Positions 33,676 through 43,236 of a DNA stretch of 64,000 nt are shown piece by piece (the first letter of the stretch is position 1; each line of letters begins with the position of its first letter). Made by a program: the position numbers and the translations under genes. Source of the stretch: Sphaerisporangium rufum (lineage in GTDB: Bacteria > Actinomycetota > Actinomycetes > Streptosporangiales > Streptosporangiaceae); contig NZ_BOOU01000024.1 of the NCBI RefSeq assembly GCF_016863395.1, forward strand, positions 78,688 to 142,687. Direction: 5' to 3'. A model generated the notes under the pieces. That model ran no database searches. It saw only the letters and a list, made by a program, of their open reading frames with translations, and was not told the DNA's origin.

Positions 33676-34647
33676 TCAGGGGCCGGTGAGGCGGCGCTCG
33701 CCGGTGGTGGTGAGGACGAAGACCTGCCAGTTGTAGTAGGCGTAGTAGTTGCGCACGTCCCGCTTGATCTGCCGGGCGTGCGCCAGGATGGCGTTCACAT
33801 AGGCGTCGGAGGGGTTGTAGGCGTGCAGCGCCCGCCGGTAGTCGCGCGGGGCGCCGGAGGCGCGCAGGTAGTTCGCGGCCCCCATCACCGCGTCGCCCGG
33901 GTCGTGGATGTCACCGCCGAGGCCGTAGGCCTTCCAGGTGGCGGGCAGGAACTGCATGGGGCCCTGGGCGCCGGCGTGGCTGGCGGACTTCACCCGGGCG
34001 AACTTGGTCTCGTCGAACATGACCGCGGCCAGCACCTCCCACTCGACGCCGAACCGGCGCTCGGCCTTCTTGAAGTGGCCGAGCAGGGTGGCGGCGGGCG
34101 GCGGCTCCTGGGTCTTGAACGGGACGCCCTTCTTGACCGGGCGGGCCAGCGAGATGATCTCGCGGATGGCGGTGACGTCGTCCTTCGCCGCGGCGGCGAG
34201 CCGGTCCGGCAGCCGGGCGAACGCCTTGCGGGCGAGCTCGGGGTGGTAGGCGGCGTGCCGGTAGATGCGCTGCTGGTACAGGGCGAGCAGCACCACCGGT
34301 TCCGGCGGGCGGCCCTTGGCGCCGCCGTCGCCGCCGGTCCAGTCGTCGATGGCCCGGTACAGCCGGGCGGTGGTGGTCTTCAGCGCGGCGGCCAGCTTCG
34401 CCGGGTCCTGCGGGATCTTCTCCTCCGGGTCGGGAAGACCGGCCTGCTCGGTGGTGCTCGCCGCCGGGGTGGCCGACGGCGGCGCGGACGTGGCGGCCGT
34501 GGTGCCGGTGGCGCCCTCTCCGCCGGACGAGGGTGGCGCGGCGGCCGGCGCGCCGCCGCAGCCGGTCGCCAGGACGGCCGCGACCAGCAGCGCGGCGGCC
34601 GGCGTGGCGTGCGGCCGGAGCCGGGCGGCCGGGGTGTGGTCCTCCAT
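33676..34647 (-). CDS. Lipoprotein lytic transglycosylase
   Basis: The product is 323 residues. A lipobox VLATGCGG near residue 30 marks a lipoprotein signal. After a Ser/Thr/Ala-rich spacer the C-terminal domain has the SLT-type fold: EVLAAVMFDETKFARVKSAS (catalytic Glu), HAGAQGPMQFLPATWKAYGL and AVMGAANYLRASGA, then RRALHAYNPSDAYVNAILAH. It should cleave peptidoglycan with formation of 1,6-anhydro muramic acid ends, outside the membrane. Similar proteins occur near resuscitation and sporulation genes in actinomycetes. Confidence 0.9.
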   Translation of the reverse strand: MEDHTPAARLRPHATPAAALLVAAVLATGCGGAPAAAPPSSGGEGATGTTAATSAPPSATPAASTTEQAGLPDPEEKIPQDPAKLAAALKTTTARLYRAIDDWTGGDGGAKGRPPEPVVLLALYQQRIYRHAAYHPELARKAFARLPDRLAAAAKDDVTAIREIISLARPVKKGVPFKTQEPPPAATLLGHFKKAERRFGVEWEVLAAVMFDETKFARVKSASHAGAQGPMQFLPATWKAYGLGGDIHDPGDAVMGAANYLRASGAPRDYRRALHAYNPSDAYVNAILAHARQIKRDVRNYYAYYNWQVFVLTTTGERRLTGP

Positions 34648-34804
34648 AGCGCTCCAACCTACCGTCGCGGCCGGGTCGTGCCCGTCCTCCGGGCGGCTGC
34701 CGCGCGCCGGGCGGTGATCGGACGGCGCGTCCCGGCGGTCAGGGCGCCCGATCGGCCAGGGCGTCCCGGCCGCCAGGGCGCGCGGACGACTCCGCCGCAG
34801 GTGG

Positions 34805-35809
34805 TCACACCGAGCCGCGGACGGTGACGGCGAGCATCTCGGTGGCCGGCCGGTGCGGGACCGGTCCGTCGGCCAGCGCGGCGGCCAGCGCTTCGTACAG
34901 GTAGCGGCTGAGGGTCGCCGGGTGGGTGGCGATGGTGGTCAGCGGCGGGGAGACCGCGGCGGCCAGCGGGACGTCGTCCACCCCGATGACCGCCAGCTCG
35001 CCGGGCACCGCGACGCCGAGGCGGTGCGCGCCGGACAGCACGGCGATCGCCACCTCGTCGTTGTAGGCGCAGACGGCGGTGACCGGGGCGGGCCCGGCCC
35101 GCCAGCCGGCCACCGCCTCGGCGGCCGCGGCGACCTCCAGCGGGACGGTGGCCACCTGGGGGAGGTCCAGGCCGAGCTCGGCGCAGGCGAACCGGGCGCC
35201 TTCCAGCCGGTCGCCGGCCATCGGCGCCAGCCGCGGGTCGTCGGGCAGCGCGAAGCCCAGCCGGGTGTGGCCGGCCAGCACCAGGTGGTCGACCTGGAGC
35301 CGCCCGATGCGCTGCATCATGACCGGGACGGCGCCGTCCAGGTCGTCCGGCGGGTCGACGAACGGGGTGACCACCGGGATGCCGGCCCGGCGCAGCGGCG
35401 CCAGCTCCTCGTCCCAGGCCCGGTCGAAGGCGATCACCGCGGCCGGGGTGACCACCCCCCACAGCGCGGAGACCGGTTCGTCGCGCCCGGGGTGCATGTG
35501 CACCAGGAGGGTGAGGCCGTCCTCGGCCAGCAGGGCGGTGAGGTGCTCGGTGACGGCGTTGACCACCGGGCCGCCGGGCAACTGGGAGAGCAGCATCACC
35601 ACGATGCTGGTGCGCCCGCTGCGCAGCGCGCGGGCCGGGGCGTAGGGGGTGTAGCCGAGGCGTTCGGCGGCGGCGAGCACCTTGGCCCGGGTCGCCGCGG
35701 TGATGCTCTGGCCGGGGGTGTTGTTCAGGACGAACCCGACGGTGGCGCGGGATACGCCGGTCGCCTTGGCGACGTCGGTGGCCGTCACGCGCCGTGGTCT
35801 GCCGCACAC
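34805..35809 (-). CDS. LacI-family repressor of the MFS/GH3 unit
   Basis: The product is 334 residues from GTG at 35809. The N-terminal DNA-binding region is ATDVAKATGVSRATVGFVLN plus NTPGQSITAATRAKVLAAAE. The sensor domain contains CAYNDEVAIAVLSGAHRLGV and LAVIGVDDVPLAAAVSPPLT. It is divergent from a sugar transporter and a GH3 glycosidase, and two abutting 16-bp palindromes lie in the intergenic region. It most likely represses both directions until a glucoside or related sugar is present. Confidence 0.92.
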   Translation of the reverse strand: MCGRPRRVTATDVAKATGVSRATVGFVLNNTPGQSITAATRAKVLAAAERLGYTPYAPARALRSGRTSIVVMLLSQLPGGPVVNAVTEHLTALLAEDGLTLLVHMHPGRDEPVSALWGVVTPAAVIAFDRAWDEELAPLRRAGIPVVTPFVDPPDDLDGAVPVMMQRIGRLQVDHLVLAGHTRLGFALPDDPRLAPMAGDRLEGARFACAELGLDLPQVATVPLEVAAAAEAVAGWRAGPAPVTAVCAYNDEVAIAVLSGAHRLGVAVPGELAVIGVDDVPLAAAVSPPLTTIATHPATLSRYLYEALAAALADGPVPHRPATEMLAVTVRGSV

Positions 35810-35856
35810 GTGATCTCGGTGCTCCTCTTGCTGTTGCTCGTACTCGCCGTTACCTT

Positions 35857-35888
35857 ACTAGCACGTGCTAGTACTAGCACGTGCTAGT
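35857..35888. promoter_or_regulatory. Double LacI operator: two abutting 16-bp palindromes
   Basis: ACTAGCACGTGCTAGT occurs at 35857-35872 and again, without a gap, at 35873-35888. Each copy is a perfect palindrome with a central CG as in many LacI operators. It lies 48 bp from the repressor start and 23 bp from the transporter start. Confidence 0.9.
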
Positions 35889-35910
35889 GGTCCGGCAGCC
35901 GAGGAGCCCG

Positions 35911-37185
35911 ATGACCGACACGCTTTCCACCCCGGACGAGGCCCGCGCCGCCGGCGGCCCGGCCGGGGAGCCGCCCCCGGTGGGCCCCGGCTTCGTGGCC
36001 GCCTACGCCGCCGCGCACGCCGGCCTGTGGATCGCGGTGCTCACCCCGATCGTCGTCACCATGGCCGTGCGCGTCCAGCAGCTGGCCGGCCCGGACGCCG
36101 CCGCCACCCAGGGCCTGGTCCTCGGCACCGGCGCGGTGCTCGCCCTGGTCACAAACCCGGTCTTCGGCGCGCTCAGCGACCGCACCACCTCCCGGTTCGG
36201 CCGGCGCCGCCCGTGGGTCCTGGCCGGCGCGCTGGCCGGCGCCGCCGGGCTGGCGGTGGTGGCGGTCGCGCCGGGCGTCGGCGGCCTGCTGGCCGGCTGG
36301 TGCCTGGCCCAGCTCGGCTTCAACGCCATGCTGGCCGCGCTCACCGCGGTGCTGGCCGACCGGGTGCCCGCCCGGCAGCGCGGCACGGTCTCCGGCGCGG
36401 TGGGCGTGACGGTGCCGGTCGCGCTGGTCTGCGGCACCTTCCTGGTCCAGGCGACCGCCGGGTCCACCGCGTGGATGTTCCTGGCGCCCGCCGCGCTCGC
36501 CGTCGCCGGCGCGGTGGTGTTCGCCGCGGTGTTGCGGGAACGCCGGCCGGCGCCCGCCCGCCCCGGCGGCCCGCGCCGCCCGGCCCGCCGGCCCTGGTCG
36601 GGCCCCTGGCGGCACCCGGACTTCACCTGGGCCTGGGTGAGCCGGTTCCTGCTGTTCATGGGCATCGCCCTGCTGGCCACCTTCCAGGCGTTCTACCTGG
36701 TCGACCACCTCGGCCGGTCCATCGCCGAGGTGCCCCGGCTGATCTTCTGGTCCACCCTGGTGACGTCCGCCGCGGTCATCCTGGCCGGCCTGGTCGCCGG
36801 CCGGGTCTCCGACCTCACCGGGCGGCGCAAGATCTTTGTGCTGGTCTCGGCCCTGGTGTACGGCGCCGGGCTGCTGGTCATCGCCGCGGCGCCGTCGTTC
36901 GGCGTCTTCCTGGCCGGCGCCGCGATCACCGGGCTCGGCCAGGGCGTCTACCTGGCGGTGGACCTGGCCCTGGTGGCCGACGTGCTGCCCGACCGGGAGA
37001 CCGGCGCCGCCCGGAACATGGGGGTCCTCAACATCGCCACCGCGCTCCCGCAGTCGCTGGCGCCGGCGATCGCCCCGGTGATCCTGGCCGCCGCCGGCGG
37101 CAGCTACCCCGTCCTGTTCCTGGTGGCCGGGCTGCTCGCCATGCTCGGCTCGGCCGCCATCGCCCCGGTGCGGGGGGTGCGGTGA
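35911..37185 (+). CDS. MFS sugar transporter
   Basis: The product is 424 residues with about 12 membrane helices. ATG at 35911 follows GAGGAGCCC. The loop after helix 2, GALSDRTTSRFGRRRPWVL, and its repeat in the second half, GRVSDLTGRRKIFVL, are the MFS signature and resemble the glycoside-pentoside-hexuronide/sucrose-type carriers. The TGA overlaps the GTG of the GH3 gene (GTGA). Substrate is probably a glycoside, by association. Confidence 0.88.
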   Translation: MTDTLSTPDEARAAGGPAGEPPPVGPGFVAAYAAAHAGLWIAVLTPIVVTMAVRVQQLAGPDAAATQGLVLGTGAVLALVTNPVFGALSDRTTSRFGRRRPWVLAGALAGAAGLAVVAVAPGVGGLLAGWCLAQLGFNAMLAALTAVLADRVPARQRGTVSGAVGVTVPVALVCGTFLVQATAGSTAWMFLAPAALAVAGAVVFAAVLRERRPAPARPGGPRRPARRPWSGPWRHPDFTWAWVSRFLLFMGIALLATFQAFYLVDHLGRSIAEVPRLIFWSTLVTSAAVILAGLVAGRVSDLTGRRKIFVLVSALVYGAGLLVIAAAPSFGVFLAGAAITGLGQGVYLAVDLALVADVLPDRETGAARNMGVLNIATALPQSLAPAIAPVILAAAGGSYPVLFLVAGLLAMLGSAAIAPVRGVR

Positions 37186-39650
37186 TCAGGGACGGCGCGG
37201 CGGCGCCCGCCGACCGGCAGGCGCCGGCCGCCCGGCCGATCGACGACCCGGTGGCCCGGCTGGACCTGGACCGCAAGGTCCGGCTGCTCACCGGCGCCGA
37301 CCTGTGGCGGCTGCACGGCGAGCCGGCCGCCGGCCTGCGGCCGATGGTGGTGTCGGACGGCCCGGCCGGCGTGCGCGGCGAGCGGTGGGACGACCGCGAC
37401 CCGTCGATCAACGTGCCCTCGCCGACCGCGCTCGCCGCCACCTGGGACGAGGGGCGGCTCGCCGAGATCGGCCTGCTGCTGGCCGCCGAGGCGCGGCGCA
37501 AGGGCGTGGACGTGCTGCTCGCGCCCGCGGTGAACATCCAGCGCTCCCCTTACAGCGGGCGGCACTTCGAGTGCTTCAGCGAGGACCCGCTGCTCACCGC
37601 CCGGATGGGCGCCGCCCTGGTCCGCGGCGTGCAGTCCGGCGGCGTCGCGGCGACCGTCAAGCACTTCGTGGGCAACGACTCCGAGACCGGCCGGATGGGC
37701 TACGACGCGCGCATCGACGAGCGGACGCTGCGCGAGGTCTACCTGCTGCCCTTCGAGGTCATCGTCCGGGAGGCGGGCGCCTGGGCGGTGATGGCGTCCT
37801 ACAACTCGGTCAACGGCGACCCGATGACCGAGAGCCCGCTGCTGCGCGAGGTGCTCCAGCGGGAGTGGGGCTTCGACGGGCTGACCATGTCGGACTGGTT
37901 CGCCACCCGCAGCACCGAGGCCACCGCCGCGGCCGGCCTCGACCTGGCGATGCCCGGACCGCACGGCCCGTGGGGGGAGGCGCTGGCCGCGGCGGTACGG
38001 GCCGGCGCGATCCACGAGGCCGTGGTGGACGACAAGGTGCGCCGGCTGCTGCGGCTGGCCGCCCGGGTCGGGGCGCTGGCCGGCCACCCCGCGCCGCCCG
38101 CACCCCCGGTGCCCGGCCCGGCCCGGGTGGCGGCGACGCTGCGCGCGGCCGCGGCGGCCTCGTTCGTGCTGGCCGCCAACGACGGCCTGCTTCCGCTGCC
38201 GGCCGGCTCGCTGCGCCGGGTGGCGCTGCTCGGCGCCCACGCCGCGGCGCCGCGCGCGCTGGGCGGCGGCTCGGCCACCGTCTTCCCGCACTACACCGTC
38301 TCGCCGCTGGACGGGCTGCGCGCCGCGTTGCCCGGGGCGGAGATCGTGCACGAGGCCGGCGTCCGGGTGTCGGACCGGCTGCCGGTGGCCGGCCCGCCGC
38401 ACCTGCGGCGCCCGGACGGCGCGCCGGGGGCGACCGTCCGCTTCCTGTCCGCCACCGGCGCGGCGCTCGGCGCCGAGGACCGGGACACCGGCCTGTTCAC
38501 CTGGCTGAACCACTACGGCACCCCGCGGGACCGGGAGGTCGCCGCGGTGGAGGTCACCACGCTCGTCCAGGCCGGGCCGGCCGGCACCTACACGGTGGGC
38601 TTCTCCGGCCTCGGCCGCTACCGGCTGGCGGTGAACGGCGCCGAGGTGGCCGACACCGTGCTGGCGGTCCCGCCGGGCACCGACATGCTCCGCGCGGTGA
38701 TGGTCCCGCCGCAGCACGGGCACCGGGTCCACCTCGGCGCCGGCGAGCGGATGGAGGTCCGGCTGCGGCACGACGTGGCGGCCGGCGGCCCCGGCACGGT
38801 GTTCGGGTTGAACCTGGCCACCCCCGACGACGGCGATGACGCGGCCATCGAGCGGGCGGTCGCCGCGGCCCGGGCGGCCGAGCTGGCCGTCGTCGTGGTC
38901 GGCACCACCGAGGAACTGGAGTGCGAGGGGCTCGACCGCGACACCCTGGCGCTGCCCGGCCGGCAGGACGAGCTGGTCGCGCGGGTCGCGGCGGCCAACC
39001 CGCGCACCGTCGCCGTCGTCAACGCCGGCGCCCCGGTGCTGCTGCCCTGGGCGGAGAAGGTGGCCGCGGTGCTGCTCACCTGGTTCCCCGGGCAGGAGTT
39101 CGGCCACGCGCTCGGCGACGTGCTGACCGGCCGGGCCGAACCGGGCGGCCGGCTGCCCATGACCTGGCCGGCCGGCGAGCAAGGCCTGGCCGGCACCGTG
39201 CCGGTGGACGGGGTGCTGCGCTACGCCGAGGGGCTGCGGGTGGGATACCGGGACGGCCGGACCGGCCGCTACCCGTTCGGCCACGGCCTGGGGTACACCA
39301 CCTGGGCGTTCGGCGCCGCCGCGGCGGCCGCCGCGCCGGGCGGAGGGGCGGTGGTGAGCGTGCCGGTGCGCAACACCGGTGATCGGCCGGGCCGGCAGGT
39401 GGTCCAGGTGTACCTCGACCGGGCCGGCGGCTCGGTCGACCGTCCGGTGCGCTGGCTGGCCGGCTTCGGCACGGTGCACGCCGGACCGGGCGAGGAGGTC
39501 ACCGTCCGGGTGGAACTGCCCCGGCGCGCCTTCGCGCACTGGGACACCGGCGCCGGGGCCTGGGCCGTGGAACCCGGCCGGTACGGCGTGGAGGTGGGGG
39601 CCTCCAGCGCCGACCTGCCGTCACGGGCGGAGTTCCACCATGGCGGCTGA
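37182..39650 (+). CDS. GH3 beta-glycosidase with PA14 insert
   Basis: The product is 822 residues from GTG at 37182, overlapping the transporter stop. The first domain is a TIM barrel with LLAPAVNIQRSPYSGRHFEC, KHFVGNDSETGRMGYDARID and GFDGLTMSDWFATRSTEA, in which Asp238 is the nucleophile. The second domain has GTTEELECEGLDRDTLALPG. Between them residues about 420-540 form a PA14 domain (TGLFTWLNHYGTPRDREVAA ... GTYTVGFSGLGRYRLAVNGA), which can shape substrate choice. A fibronectin III-like domain closes the protein. There is no signal peptide, so it works on imported glycosides. Confidence 0.93.
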   Translation: MIRDGAAAPADRQAPAARPIDDPVARLDLDRKVRLLTGADLWRLHGEPAAGLRPMVVSDGPAGVRGERWDDRDPSINVPSPTALAATWDEGRLAEIGLLLAAEARRKGVDVLLAPAVNIQRSPYSGRHFECFSEDPLLTARMGAALVRGVQSGGVAATVKHFVGNDSETGRMGYDARIDERTLREVYLLPFEVIVREAGAWAVMASYNSVNGDPMTESPLLREVLQREWGFDGLTMSDWFATRSTEATAAAGLDLAMPGPHGPWGEALAAAVRAGAIHEAVVDDKVRRLLRLAARVGALAGHPAPPAPPVPGPARVAATLRAAAAASFVLAANDGLLPLPAGSLRRVALLGAHAAAPRALGGGSATVFPHYTVSPLDGLRAALPGAEIVHEAGVRVSDRLPVAGPPHLRRPDGAPGATVRFLSATGAALGAEDRDTGLFTWLNHYGTPRDREVAAVEVTTLVQAGPAGTYTVGFSGLGRYRLAVNGAEVADTVLAVPPGTDMLRAVMVPPQHGHRVHLGAGERMEVRLRHDVAAGGPGTVFGLNLATPDDGDDAAIERAVAAARAAELAVVVVGTTEELECEGLDRDTLALPGRQDELVARVAAANPRTVAVVNAGAPVLLPWAEKVAAVLLTWFPGQEFGHALGDVLTGRAEPGGRLPMTWPAGEQGLAGTVPVDGVLRYAEGLRVGYRDGRTGRYPFGHGLGYTTWAFGAAAAAAAPGGGAVVSVPVRNTGDRPGRQVVQVYLDRAGGSVDRPVRWLAGFGTVHAGPGEEVTVRVELPRRAFAHWDTGAGAWAVEPGRYGVEVGASSADLPSRAEFHHGG

Positions 39651-40202
39651 CCTCCCCAGGCCGGTGGCCAGGGTCCGCGACCGGCCGGGCCGGCGGCCGG
39701 CGGCCAGGTCGGTCACCGGCCCGGCGGGCGGCCGGCGGGCGGCCGGCGGGGTTCACCTTCTTGGCCCATGTCATGAGCACCCCGCCCGCCCGGCAGTACG
39801 GCGTTCATCCGGCGGCCCGGCTCCACCCGGTGCCGGGCCGCCGCGCGGGCCGGCCGCCTACAGGGGCGGCGGCCGGCCCGCGCGCCCCCGGGGACCCGGC
39901 GGCGGCGGCCGCTCGCCGGCCCGGTCACCACGAAGCCGCTCGCCATCCCGGCCGGGATCCGGCCTGGCGAGATACGCAGGTCCTGCGGCGGCACCCGGTA
40001 GTCCGGCCGGGCCGGCCGCGGCACCGGGGCCCGCGGCGGCTCGACGGTGGTGACCCGCCGTCCGGAACGCGCCGTCCGGAACGGGAGGCGGCATCGCCGA
40101 ATCAGGGGAATCGGGCCGCCCGAAGCGTGGCGCGGACCGGGCCGTTACCGGTTGGATAGACGCGCCGGGCGGCCCGCCCGGCCCTACCCCCGGGGAGAGG
40201 AC
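39651..40202. other. 552-bp intergenic region, G+C-rich
   Basis: I see no gene. The stretch is dominated by CCGGCC/GGCCGG-type runs that make many overlapping hairpins, for example around 39680-39750 and 39840-39910. One of these may end the GH3 transcript. Promoter elements for the gene at 40203 must lie near the right end; none is obvious. Confidence 0.5.
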
Positions 40203-40709
40203 ATGCCGGACGCCGTGCCCGAGATCTCGCTGCTCGCCGCGGTGCTGGCCACCGGCCTGTCCGCCGGGCTGTTCCACGCCTTCTTCTACGCGATCATGCC
40301 CGCACTGCGCCGCACCGGCGACCACGCCTTCGTCACCGTGATGCAGCACATCAACCGGGTGATCCTCAACGCCTGGTTCGCCGCCTGCTTCGCCGGGGCG
40401 CCGCTGTTCAGCCTGGTGGCGGTGATCTCCCATCTAGGCGCGCCGTGGCGGCCGGTGCTGCCGTGGGCGGTGGCCGGCCTGGTGCTGAACGTGGCGATGG
40501 TCGCGGTGACCATCGCCGCCAACGTGCCGCGCAACGAGCGGCTGGACCGGGCCGGCGACCCGGACACGATCGCCGACCTGGCCGCGGTGCGGGCCGAGTT
40601 CGAGCGGCCCTGGGTGCGCTGGAACACCGTGCGGACCGCGCTGAACATCGCCGCCTTCGGCTGCCTCGCCTGGGCCCTGCTGCTGCACGGCCGCCTCACC
40701 GGCGGCTGA
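40203..40709 (+). CDS. DUF1772 (anthrone oxygenase-like) membrane protein
   Basis: The product is 168 residues with about four hydrophobic helices. ATG at 40203 follows GGGGAGAGGAC. The pattern GLSAGLFHAFFYAIMPALRR, then TVMQHINRVILNAWFAACF and RAEFERPWVRWNTVRTALN, fits DUF1772, a family named for anthrone oxygenases but mostly of unknown role in bacteria. It is convergent with the DUF2071 gene. Confidence 0.8.
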   Translation: MPDAVPEISLLAAVLATGLSAGLFHAFFYAIMPALRRTGDHAFVTVMQHINRVILNAWFAACFAGAPLFSLVAVISHLGAPWRPVLPWAVAGLVLNVAMVAVTIAANVPRNERLDRAGDPDTIADLAAVRAEFERPWVRWNTVRTALNIAAFGCLAWALLLHGRLTGG

Positions 40710-40732
40710 GGCGGCCGTGCGGCCGTGCGGCC

Positions 40733-41452
40733 TCAGACCGGGTGCCACCAGCCGATCCGGACCGCCACTCCGGCCGAGGCGTGCGCGACCGGCGGGTGGC
40801 CCGGCGCGGGCAGCCCCGCGGCGGCCAGCAGGTCCTGCTCCAGCCGGGTGACCCGGGCGTGCCGCAGCGGCCAGGGCGGGTGCGCCACCTCGGCGGTGGC
40901 CAGGCGCCCGGCGGCCAGGGTGAACAATCGATACCGCTCCACCAGGAAGACCGCGAACCCGTCCCGCTCGGCGGGCGCCAGCGGCGCGCCCAGCTCGACG
41001 TCGGCGTCGCAGCGCGCGCCCGCCGGGCCCGGCCACCGCCGCCGGCTCCGGTAGCGGACCCGGTCTTCGGCGGCGGTGACCGCCATCCGCGACCAGTGGT
41101 AGGGCAGCCGGTAGCCGGCCCGCCCGGCCGCCACGGCGGGCAGCCGGGCGGCGTCCAGCGAGAAGAACCACAACCCGTCCCGGCCGCGCCCGTCCCGCAC
41201 GTAGGTGCGCACGTTCGTCTCGGGAAAGCTGGACAGCCACGGCAGCGCCGGCACGCCCGGGGCGCGCACCCCTTCCATCAGGAACAGGGTGAGACCGACG
41301 TAGGCGTGCCCGTCGAAGGTATCGGTGACCAGGCCGTCCGGAAGGAACGCCTGGACGGCCTCCGGCGGGTACCGGAAGTGCAGGAACGTCATCGCCGACC
41401 ACCGCTGGTACATCACCGGGTGGTCGACCCGCTCACCTCGCACCGTCGTCAT
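40733..41452 (-). CDS. DUF2071 (YqjF-like) protein
   Basis: The product is 239 residues. The family hallmarks are MTFLHFRYPPEAVQAFLPDG, then VGLTLFLMEGVRAPGVPALP, FPETNVRTYVRDGRG and GLWFFSLDAARLPAV. Members are soluble beta-rich proteins of unknown biochemical role. It has a short convergent gap to the DUF1772 gene and follows the kinase-like gene on the same strand by about 28 bp, so they may be unrelated neighbours. Confidence 0.88.
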   Translation of the reverse strand: MTTVRGERVDHPVMYQRWSAMTFLHFRYPPEAVQAFLPDGLVTDTFDGHAYVGLTLFLMEGVRAPGVPALPWLSSFPETNVRTYVRDGRGRDGLWFFSLDAARLPAVAAGRAGYRLPYHWSRMAVTAAEDRVRYRSRRRWPGPAGARCDADVELGAPLAPAERDGFAVFLVERYRLFTLAAGRLATAEVAHPPWPLRHARVTRLEQDLLAAAGLPAPGHPPVAHASAGVAVRIGWWHPV

Positions 41453-41480
41453 AATGCCGGTCTACCCCGGCGGCCGGCGG

Positions 41481-42995
41481 TCAGCCCGGCTCCAGCCGGG
41501 GGCGGCGGAAGCGGCGCGCCGGGGCGGGCAGCATGGCGTGCACGGCGGCCAGCGCCTGCTCGGCCGAATCATCGGCCGGGCCGGCGGTATCGATCTCCAC
41601 CGCCTCCGGCCAGGGGTCGGCCCGGTCCGCCATCGCGGCCGCCACCTCGCGGTCGGCGTCGGAGATGCCGCCGGCGCGGCTGGCCAGCCGGCCGGCGGCC
41701 ACCGGCGCCGGGACGGCGCAGCGCAGCGCCACCAGCTCGCTCGCGGTCTCCGCGGCCAGCCGGGCGGCGGCGGCCCGGTGCTCCGCGCCGGTCCACGACG
41801 CGTCGATCACCACCGACTCGCCCCGGCCGAGCAGCCGCCGGGCCCGGGACAGCAGCTCGGCGTAGGTGCGGCCGGTCCACTCCGGCCGGTACAGCCCCGC
41901 GCCGAACGGCGCCGCGGCCCGCTGCTCGGCCGGCCGGCCGGCGAGCTCCTTGCGGACCCGGTCGCTGCGCAGCACGGTGTACCCGAGCCGGTCGGCCAGC
42001 GCCCCGGCGAGCGTCGACTTCCCGGTGCCCGGCAGCCCGCCGACCAGGACGAGGGCGACGGTCCCGGCCCGCAGGTGTCCCAGGGCCAGGCCGGCCAGGT
42101 CGCGGGCCTTGCCGGCCGCCGCCGGATCACCCTGCGCGTGCCGCAGGCAGGCCACCTTGGCCCGGACGAAGGCCCGGTAGGCCACGTAGTGGTGCCACAG
42201 CGACGGCGGCGCCGGGTCGCCGGAGAACTCGGTGTACCAGCCGAGGAACGCCGCGGCGAGATCGGCGGCGCCCAGCCGTTCCAGGTCCATGGCGAGGAAC
42301 GCGGCGTCGTCCAGGCCGTCCAGGTAGCGCAGCCGGTCGTCGAACTCCAGGCAGTCCAGCACCCGCGGCCCGTCCGGCAGGCAGAAGACGTCGGCGGCCA
42401 GCAGGTCGCCGTGCCCGTCCACCACCCGGCCCTCGGCGATCCGGGCGGCGAACAGCGGCTCGCGGCCGGCCAGGAAGCCCAGTGCCAGCCGCTCGGTCTC
42501 GCCGGTCGCCGCGGCGTCCAGCGGGCCGGCCGGCAGGCCGCGCAGCTGCGCGAAGCCCGCCGTCCAGCGGGCACGCAGCGCGGCCCGGGTGCCCTCCCGG
42601 TCGATCTCCGGCCGGTGCGCGGACCGGGCGTGCAGGCCCGCCAGCATCCGGGCCACCCGCCGCAGGTCGTCGCCCACCGGCCGGCCGGCCCGCACCAGCG
42701 TCGCCAGCCGCCGCGCGGCGGGCATCCGCCGCATGACCACCAGATGGTCGCGGACCTCGCCGTCCGGGCCGAGCACGTCGGCCACCCCCTCGTACACGTC
42801 CGGGGCCAGCCGCCGGTTCAGCTCCACCTCGCGCAGGCAGTTCGCCCGCCGGGCCTCCCGGGTGGTGAAGTCGAGGAAGCCCAGGTCCACCGGTTTCTTG
42901 ACCTTGTAGGCGTGATCGCCGAGGAACACCACGACCGCGCTGTGCGTCTCGGCGAGTCCCGCGTAGGGCACGGCCGCCGCGTCAGCCTCGGTCAC
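41481..42995 (-). CDS. Two-domain protein: aminoglycoside-phosphotransferase-like kinase plus P-loop kinase
   Basis: The product is 504 residues from GTG at 42995. The N-terminal domain resembles APH-type kinases (HAYKVKKPVDLGFLDFTTRE ... VVDGHGDLLAADVFCL ... LDCLEFDDRLR, the catalytic loop and Mg-binding Asp). The C-terminal domain has Walker A GGLPGTGKST near residue 325 and resembles a gluconate or adenylate-type kinase (YTVLRSDRVRKELAG, VVIDASWTGAEHR). This fusion is common in actinobacteria and proteobacteria near stress genes; the substrate is unknown. It overlaps the small upstream gene by 14 bases. Confidence 0.85.
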   Translation of the reverse strand: MTEADAAAVPYAGLAETHSAVVVFLGDHAYKVKKPVDLGFLDFTTREARRANCLREVELNRRLAPDVYEGVADVLGPDGEVRDHLVVMRRMPAARRLATLVRAGRPVGDDLRRVARMLAGLHARSAHRPEIDREGTRAALRARWTAGFAQLRGLPAGPLDAAATGETERLALGFLAGREPLFAARIAEGRVVDGHGDLLAADVFCLPDGPRVLDCLEFDDRLRYLDGLDDAAFLAMDLERLGAADLAAAFLGWYTEFSGDPAPPSLWHHYVAYRAFVRAKVACLRHAQGDPAAAGKARDLAGLALGHLRAGTVALVLVGGLPGTGKSTLAGALADRLGYTVLRSDRVRKELAGRPAEQRAAAPFGAGLYRPEWTGRTYAELLSRARRLLGRGESVVIDASWTGAEHRAAAARLAAETASELVALRCAVPAPVAAGRLASRAGGISDADREVAAAMADRADPWPEAVEIDTAGPADDSAEQALAAVHAMLPAPARRFRRPRLEPG

Positions 42996-43236
42996 GCTGG
43001 GGCCGGACCAGGTCGGCGGCCAGCAGCAGCTCGTGCGCCAGCCGCGCGGCCTGCGCCGAGTGCGCCGCGCCCGCCTCCTCCAGCGGCCCGGACTCAAGGC
43101 CACGGGCCAGCACGGCGGTCGCCTCGGCGAGCGTGCGCACCTGCTGTTCCAGGCGGTCGACGCGGGCCTTGAGCATCGCCATCTCGCTCTCCATCGGATG
43201 CAGTTCCTCGGCCGAGACACCGGAGTCCGGGTGCAT
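42982..43236 (-). CDS. Small coiled-coil protein, 84 residues
   Basis: The frame begins MHPDSGVSAEELHPMESEMA and has a heptad-like helix (MLKARVDRLEQQVRTLAEAT) typical of a short coiled coil. It overlaps the start of the kinase-like gene, which supports co-translation. On its minus strand a GGAGGTGAGCGACC ribosome site precedes the ATG. No function is recognised. Confidence 0.6.
   Translation of the reverse strand: MHPDSGVSAEELHPMESEMAMLKARVDRLEQQVRTLAEATAVLARGLESGPLEEAGAAHSAQAARLAHELLLAADLVRPQRDRG

Noticed and set aside
35865..37181. N-terminal 439-residue extension in frame with the GH3 gene
   Set aside because: It runs across the MFS gene in another frame and is Arg/Gly-rich; the GH3 start is the GTG overlapping the MFS stop.
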